A stretch of DNA of 6,607 nt from Anaerolineae bacterium CG2_30_64_16. GTDB taxonomy: Bacteria; Chloroflexota; Anaerolineae; CG2-30-64-16. The stretch is taken from NCBI GenBank assembly GCA_001871755.1, contig MNXL01000290.1, positions 1-6,607 on the forward strand. The letters are read 5' to 3'. Numbering within the stretch: the stretch's first letter is position 1; each line of letters opens with the position of its first letter. The notes under the pieces were generated by a model, which did no database searches, had not been told where the DNA came from, and saw only the letters and a program-made list of their open reading frames with translations. The translations under genes were made by a program, and so were the position numbers. Below, in pieces: positions 4,998 to 6,607 of this stretch.

Positions 4998-6200
4998 TTA
5001 CCTCCTCCCGGATTCCACCCGGCCCGCAAAAACCACCCGCAACAAAGGCGGGGTCACCAACGTCGTCACCAGCACCATCAGCACTGCCAGGGTCATCACC
5101 TCGTCGGGGACCGTGCCGCCGGCCACCAGCAACGAGGCAACGATCAGCCCGACCTCCCCCCGCGAGATCATCCCGACCCCCAGACGCAGCGCTTCGCTCG
5201 CGTTGAACCCGCCCACCCGCGCGCCCAGCCCACCCCCGATCACCTTGGAGAGTATCGCCACCACCGTGATGAGCGCGGCCAACAGGATCAAGTTGCCCTG
5301 CAATTCCCAGATGTTGGCGTGCAGGCCGATGTTCACGAAGAAGATCGGCACGAAAAAGCCGTAGGTCAGGGCGCTGACCCCCTCCAGGATCTGATGGTGC
5401 ACCGCGGAGCGCGCGGCGAAGATGCCGGCCAGGAAAGCCCCTGTGATCATCGCGATGTGACCGACGGCCTCGGCCGCCCACGCGTAGGATAGCGCCACCA
5501 CCACCGCGGTCGCCAGCACTCCCTGGCTGATGGGCAACTGGTGCACCCGCGCAAACAACCAGGGCAGGAACAGCCACCCCAACACGCTGAAGAGTGCCAG
5601 GAACAGCACCATCCGCCCGATCAGAATCAGGATGCCGAACAGCCCACCCCCCCCCCCGCCTGCCACCGACAGGAAGATCGACAGTACCAGGATCACCAAC
5701 ACATCATCGACCACGGCCGCGCCCAGCAGCGCGATCCCCTCCTTGCTCCGCAACACCCGCAGCTCCAACAGCGTCTGCGCCGAGATGCTGACGCTGGTCG
5801 CGGTCAGGAGCAGCCCAATGGCGGCCGCCTGGGTCAGATCATAGCCAAATGGCAGCGCCGTGCCCAGGCCCATGAGCAGCGGCACGATCACGCCGAACAC
5901 ACCCGCCAACAGCACCACCCGGCCGGCTTTGCGCATCTGGCCCAGGTCCACCTCCAGCCCCGCGATGAACATCAGCAGGATGACCCCGATCTCGGCCAGG
6001 TGAGCGATCGTTTCTGCCAGGTGCGCATCGGTGATGAATGGCCAGCCGGGCAAATTCAGCACCGAAGGGCCCAGGATCAGACCGGCCAGGATCTCGCCCA
6101 ACACGGCCGGCTGCCCTAACCGGTTGCTGAGCAGGCCTGCCGCCTTGGCGGCAGCGATTACGATGACAAGCTCCAGGATTAGTTGCAGAATTGGGGTCAT
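4998..6200 (-). CDS. Na+(K+)/H+ antiporter, CPA2 family (NapA/Kef-type membrane domain)
   Basis: This 400-residue polytopic protein has about 12-13 membrane helices and exchanges monovalent cations for protons across the cytoplasmic membrane. Family hallmarks are GQPAVLGEILAGLILGP (29-45), FIAGLEVDL (78-86), TATSVSISAQTL (133-144, the broken helix of the first repeat), AAVVDDVLVI (161-170), and MISRGEVGLIVASLL (344-358, the broken helix of the second repeat). The adjacent D165-D166 pair is the ion-binding signature of electrogenic exchangers such as NapA and NhaA. K319 in LSKVIGGGLGA may correspond to their conserved lysine. The protein ends at RVESGRR with no RCK/TrkA-N or USP domain, unlike KefB/KefC. 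ATG 6200 was chosen: GGAG lies 9 bases upstream and a membrane helix starts at once. A possible 51-residue extension to 6353 is Arg-rich and unlike the family. An 11-G tract encodes residues 182-185. It is the first gene of a three-gene operon. The transported ion cannot be decided from sequence. Confidence 0.92.
   Translation of the reverse strand: MTPILQLILELVIVIAAAKAAGLLSNRLGQPAVLGEILAGLILGPSVLNLPGWPFITDAHLAETIAHLAEIGVILLMFIAGLEVDLGQMRKAGRVVLLAGVFGVIVPLLMGLGTALPFGYDLTQAAAIGLLLTATSVSISAQTLLELRVLRSKEGIALLGAAVVDDVLVILVLSIFLSVAGGGGGGLFGILILIGRMVLFLALFSVLGWLFLPWLFARVHQLPISQGVLATAVVVALSYAWAAEAVGHIAMITGAFLAGIFAARSAVHHQILEGVSALTYGFFVPIFFVNIGLHANIWELQGNLILLAALITVVAILSKVIGGGLGARVGGFNASEALRLGVGMISRGEVGLIVASLLVAGGTVPDEVMTLAVLMVLVTTLVTPPLLRVVFAGRVESGRR
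5001..5010 (-). promoter_or_regulatory. Strong ribosome binding site of the PII-like gene
   Basis: On the minus strand CGGGAGGAGG is followed by TAA, giving an extended match to the 16S rRNA 3' end (GGAGGTAA). It lies 9 bases before ATG 4991 and overlaps the last codons and TAA stop (5000-4998) of the antiporter gene. It is the best ribosome site in the window and suggests the PII-like protein is made at a high level relative to the antiporter. Confidence 0.75.
5647..5657 (-). repeat. 11-base G homopolymer inside the antiporter gene
   Basis: Plus-strand bases 5647-5657 are all C, giving eleven consecutive G on the coding strand. They encode part of a six-Gly run (residues 181-186) in a loop between predicted helices. 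With eleven bases the reading frame is intact through to the normal C-terminus. A gain or loss of one base would shift frame after about residue 184. This is a candidate slippage site, or a place where read errors are likely. Confidence 0.9.
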
Positions 6201-6209
6201 GGCCGACGT

Positions 6210-6213
6210 CTCC
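6210..6213 (-). promoter_or_regulatory. Ribosome binding site supporting the antiporter start at 6200
   Basis: On the minus strand GGAG (6213 down to 6210) precedes ATG 6200 by 9 bases. The upstream GTG codons near 6222-6230 lack such a site, so the 400-residue form is favoured. Confidence 0.6.
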
Positions 6214-6299
6214 AAAAACCTCACCACACATTCACTATCTTCGCAAGGATAGCCGCGGAAGCCGGGGAAAACAGTAGCCAGACTTCCGATACTCGCTCG

Positions 6300-6334
6300 A
6301 AAAGCCCGTCCTCGGCCGCCCCGAGGACGGGGCT
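6300..6334 (-). terminator. Terminator-like hairpin facing the antiporter operon
   Basis: CCCGTCCTCGG (6305-6315) and CCGAGGACGGG (6321-6331) form a perfect 11-bp stem around a 5-base loop, extended by AGC/GCT across a one-base bulge. On the minus strand the stem is followed by C and then TTTT (6303-6300). It could end a minus-strand transcript entering from the right of the window, or act as an attenuator in the antiporter leader about 100 bases before ATG 6200. The T-run is short and no promoter between it and the gene is obvious. Confidence 0.5.
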
Positions 6335-6561
6335 GGAGAGCACTTTGGCACAATACGAGTCAGTTAAGACTTCGGAAGTCGACGCCGAGTGCTTCTGGGT
6401 CGAGAATGGCTTGAAAAACGGCATAGAATCCCTTGATTCGAGCTGTTCTGAAGACTTCCAAAGTCTGGTGCTCCTTATCTGAACCGTATTGCTTTTAGGA
6501 AACCTTGCGCTGTATAGTATTACCCCGCGACATTTGCGTTGATCGCGAGAATCTTCCTTAC

Positions 6562-6601
6562 CACGAAGACACCAAGACACAAAGCTTTTGAGACCTTCGT
6601 G
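6562..6601. repeat. Degenerate tandem 8-mer plus inverted copy at window edge
   Basis: Three adjacent 8-mers read CACGAAGA (6562-6569), CACCAAGA (6570-6577) and CACAAAGC (6578-6585). The sequence CTTCGTG (6595-6601) is the reverse complement of the first seven bases of the first unit, so the block could also fold back. Similar accaCGAAGacac-type strings are, as I recall, common intergenic repeats in many environmental bacteria. It is cut by the window end. Confidence 0.6.
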
Positions 6602-6607
6602 TTTTTG

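Larger units (their letters stand above)
6201..6607. other. 407-base region without a recognisable gene, upstream of the antiporter operon
   Basis: No reading frame here has convincing codon structure; the longest minus-strand frame (6580-6221) encodes a low-complexity, Ser-rich sequence with no family resemblance. Base composition is less GC-rich than the genes. It contains the terminator-like hairpin at 6300-6334, an imperfect dyad CTATC/GATAG (6235-6252), and two small hairpins with a GACTT core: GACTTCGGAAGTC near 6369-6381 and AGACTTCCAAAGTCT near 6453-6467. A tandem repeat lies near the right edge. I found no -35/-10 pair for the antiporter that I would trust. It may be a long regulated leader or simply intergenic debris. 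Confidence 0.6.

Noticed and set aside
5541..6119. A plus-strand frame encoding a Gln/His-rich protein of 192 residues
   Set aside because: It is the antisense shadow of the antiporter gene; hydrophobic codons of a membrane protein read as Gln/His/Arg on the other strand.
6201..6353. A 51-residue N-terminal extension of the antiporter
   Set aside because: The extension is Arg/Gly/Ser-rich, has no ribosome site, and precedes an ATG (6200) that has GGAG at 9 bases and begins directly with the first membrane helix.
6347..6362. TGGCAC near 6347 as a sigma-54 promoter
   Set aside because: The matching -12 TTGC element is absent at the right distance.
6489..6518. Plus-strand promoter TTGCTT - 18 bases - TATAGT
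   Set aside because: Only a moderate match, and no gene or RNA start on the plus strand follows within the window, so it cannot be supported.
6221..6580. A 119-codon minus-strand frame upstream of the antiporter
   Set aside because: It shows no family pattern, crosses the terminator-like hairpin, and has codon use unlike the neighbouring genes.

Overview
The window looks like a chromosomal stretch of a GC-rich bacterium. My best guess is a member of the Chloroflexota, probably from a metagenome assembly. This rests on overall protein style (a large GH57 enzyme, a short PII-like protein next to a cation/proton antiporter) and on several hairpin-forming intergenic repeats resembling those I remember from that phylum. 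No marker gene confirms it. I see no phage, transposase, toxin-antitoxin or CRISPR signature.

Layout, left to right. Bases 1-174 are non-coding and hold a perfect 21-bp inverted repeat. Bases 175-2475 (+) encode a 766-residue GH57 alpha-glucan-acting enzyme with all five family motifs and an extra C-terminal beta-rich region. Its stop codon lies inside the -35 box of a near-consensus promoter for a tRNA-Gly(CCC) gene (2511-2582, +), which is followed by a clean intrinsic terminator (2594-2631).

From about 2797 onward all protein genes lie on the minus strand. In transcription order (right to left) they are: a CPA2-type Na+/H+ antiporter (6200-4998), a PII-like signalling protein (4991-4617) and a calcineurin-like metallophosphoesterase (4617-3724), packed as an apparent operon with gaps of 6 and -1 bases. 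A 117-bp near-palindromic element (3574-3690) follows. Then comes a separately promoted uncharacterised 136-residue protein (3499-3089), a 33-bp hairpin, and a 66-residue two-helix membrane protein (2997-2797). The GH57/tRNA block and the minus-strand block converge between 2631 and 2797, where a GC-rich 13-bp inverted repeat sits.

The right 407 bases (6201-6607) carry no convincing gene. They hold a terminator-like hairpin facing the antiporter operon, small hairpins sharing a GACTT core, and a short tandem repeat at the window edge.

The most interesting point is the antiporter / PII-like / phosphoesterase set. The antiporter has the paired aspartates of electrogenic exchangers but no C-terminal regulatory domain, and the next gene encodes a small effector-binding-type protein. 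This suggests, but does not prove, a ligand-controlled ion-homeostasis module. The antiporter gene also has an 11-G tract within its reading frame.
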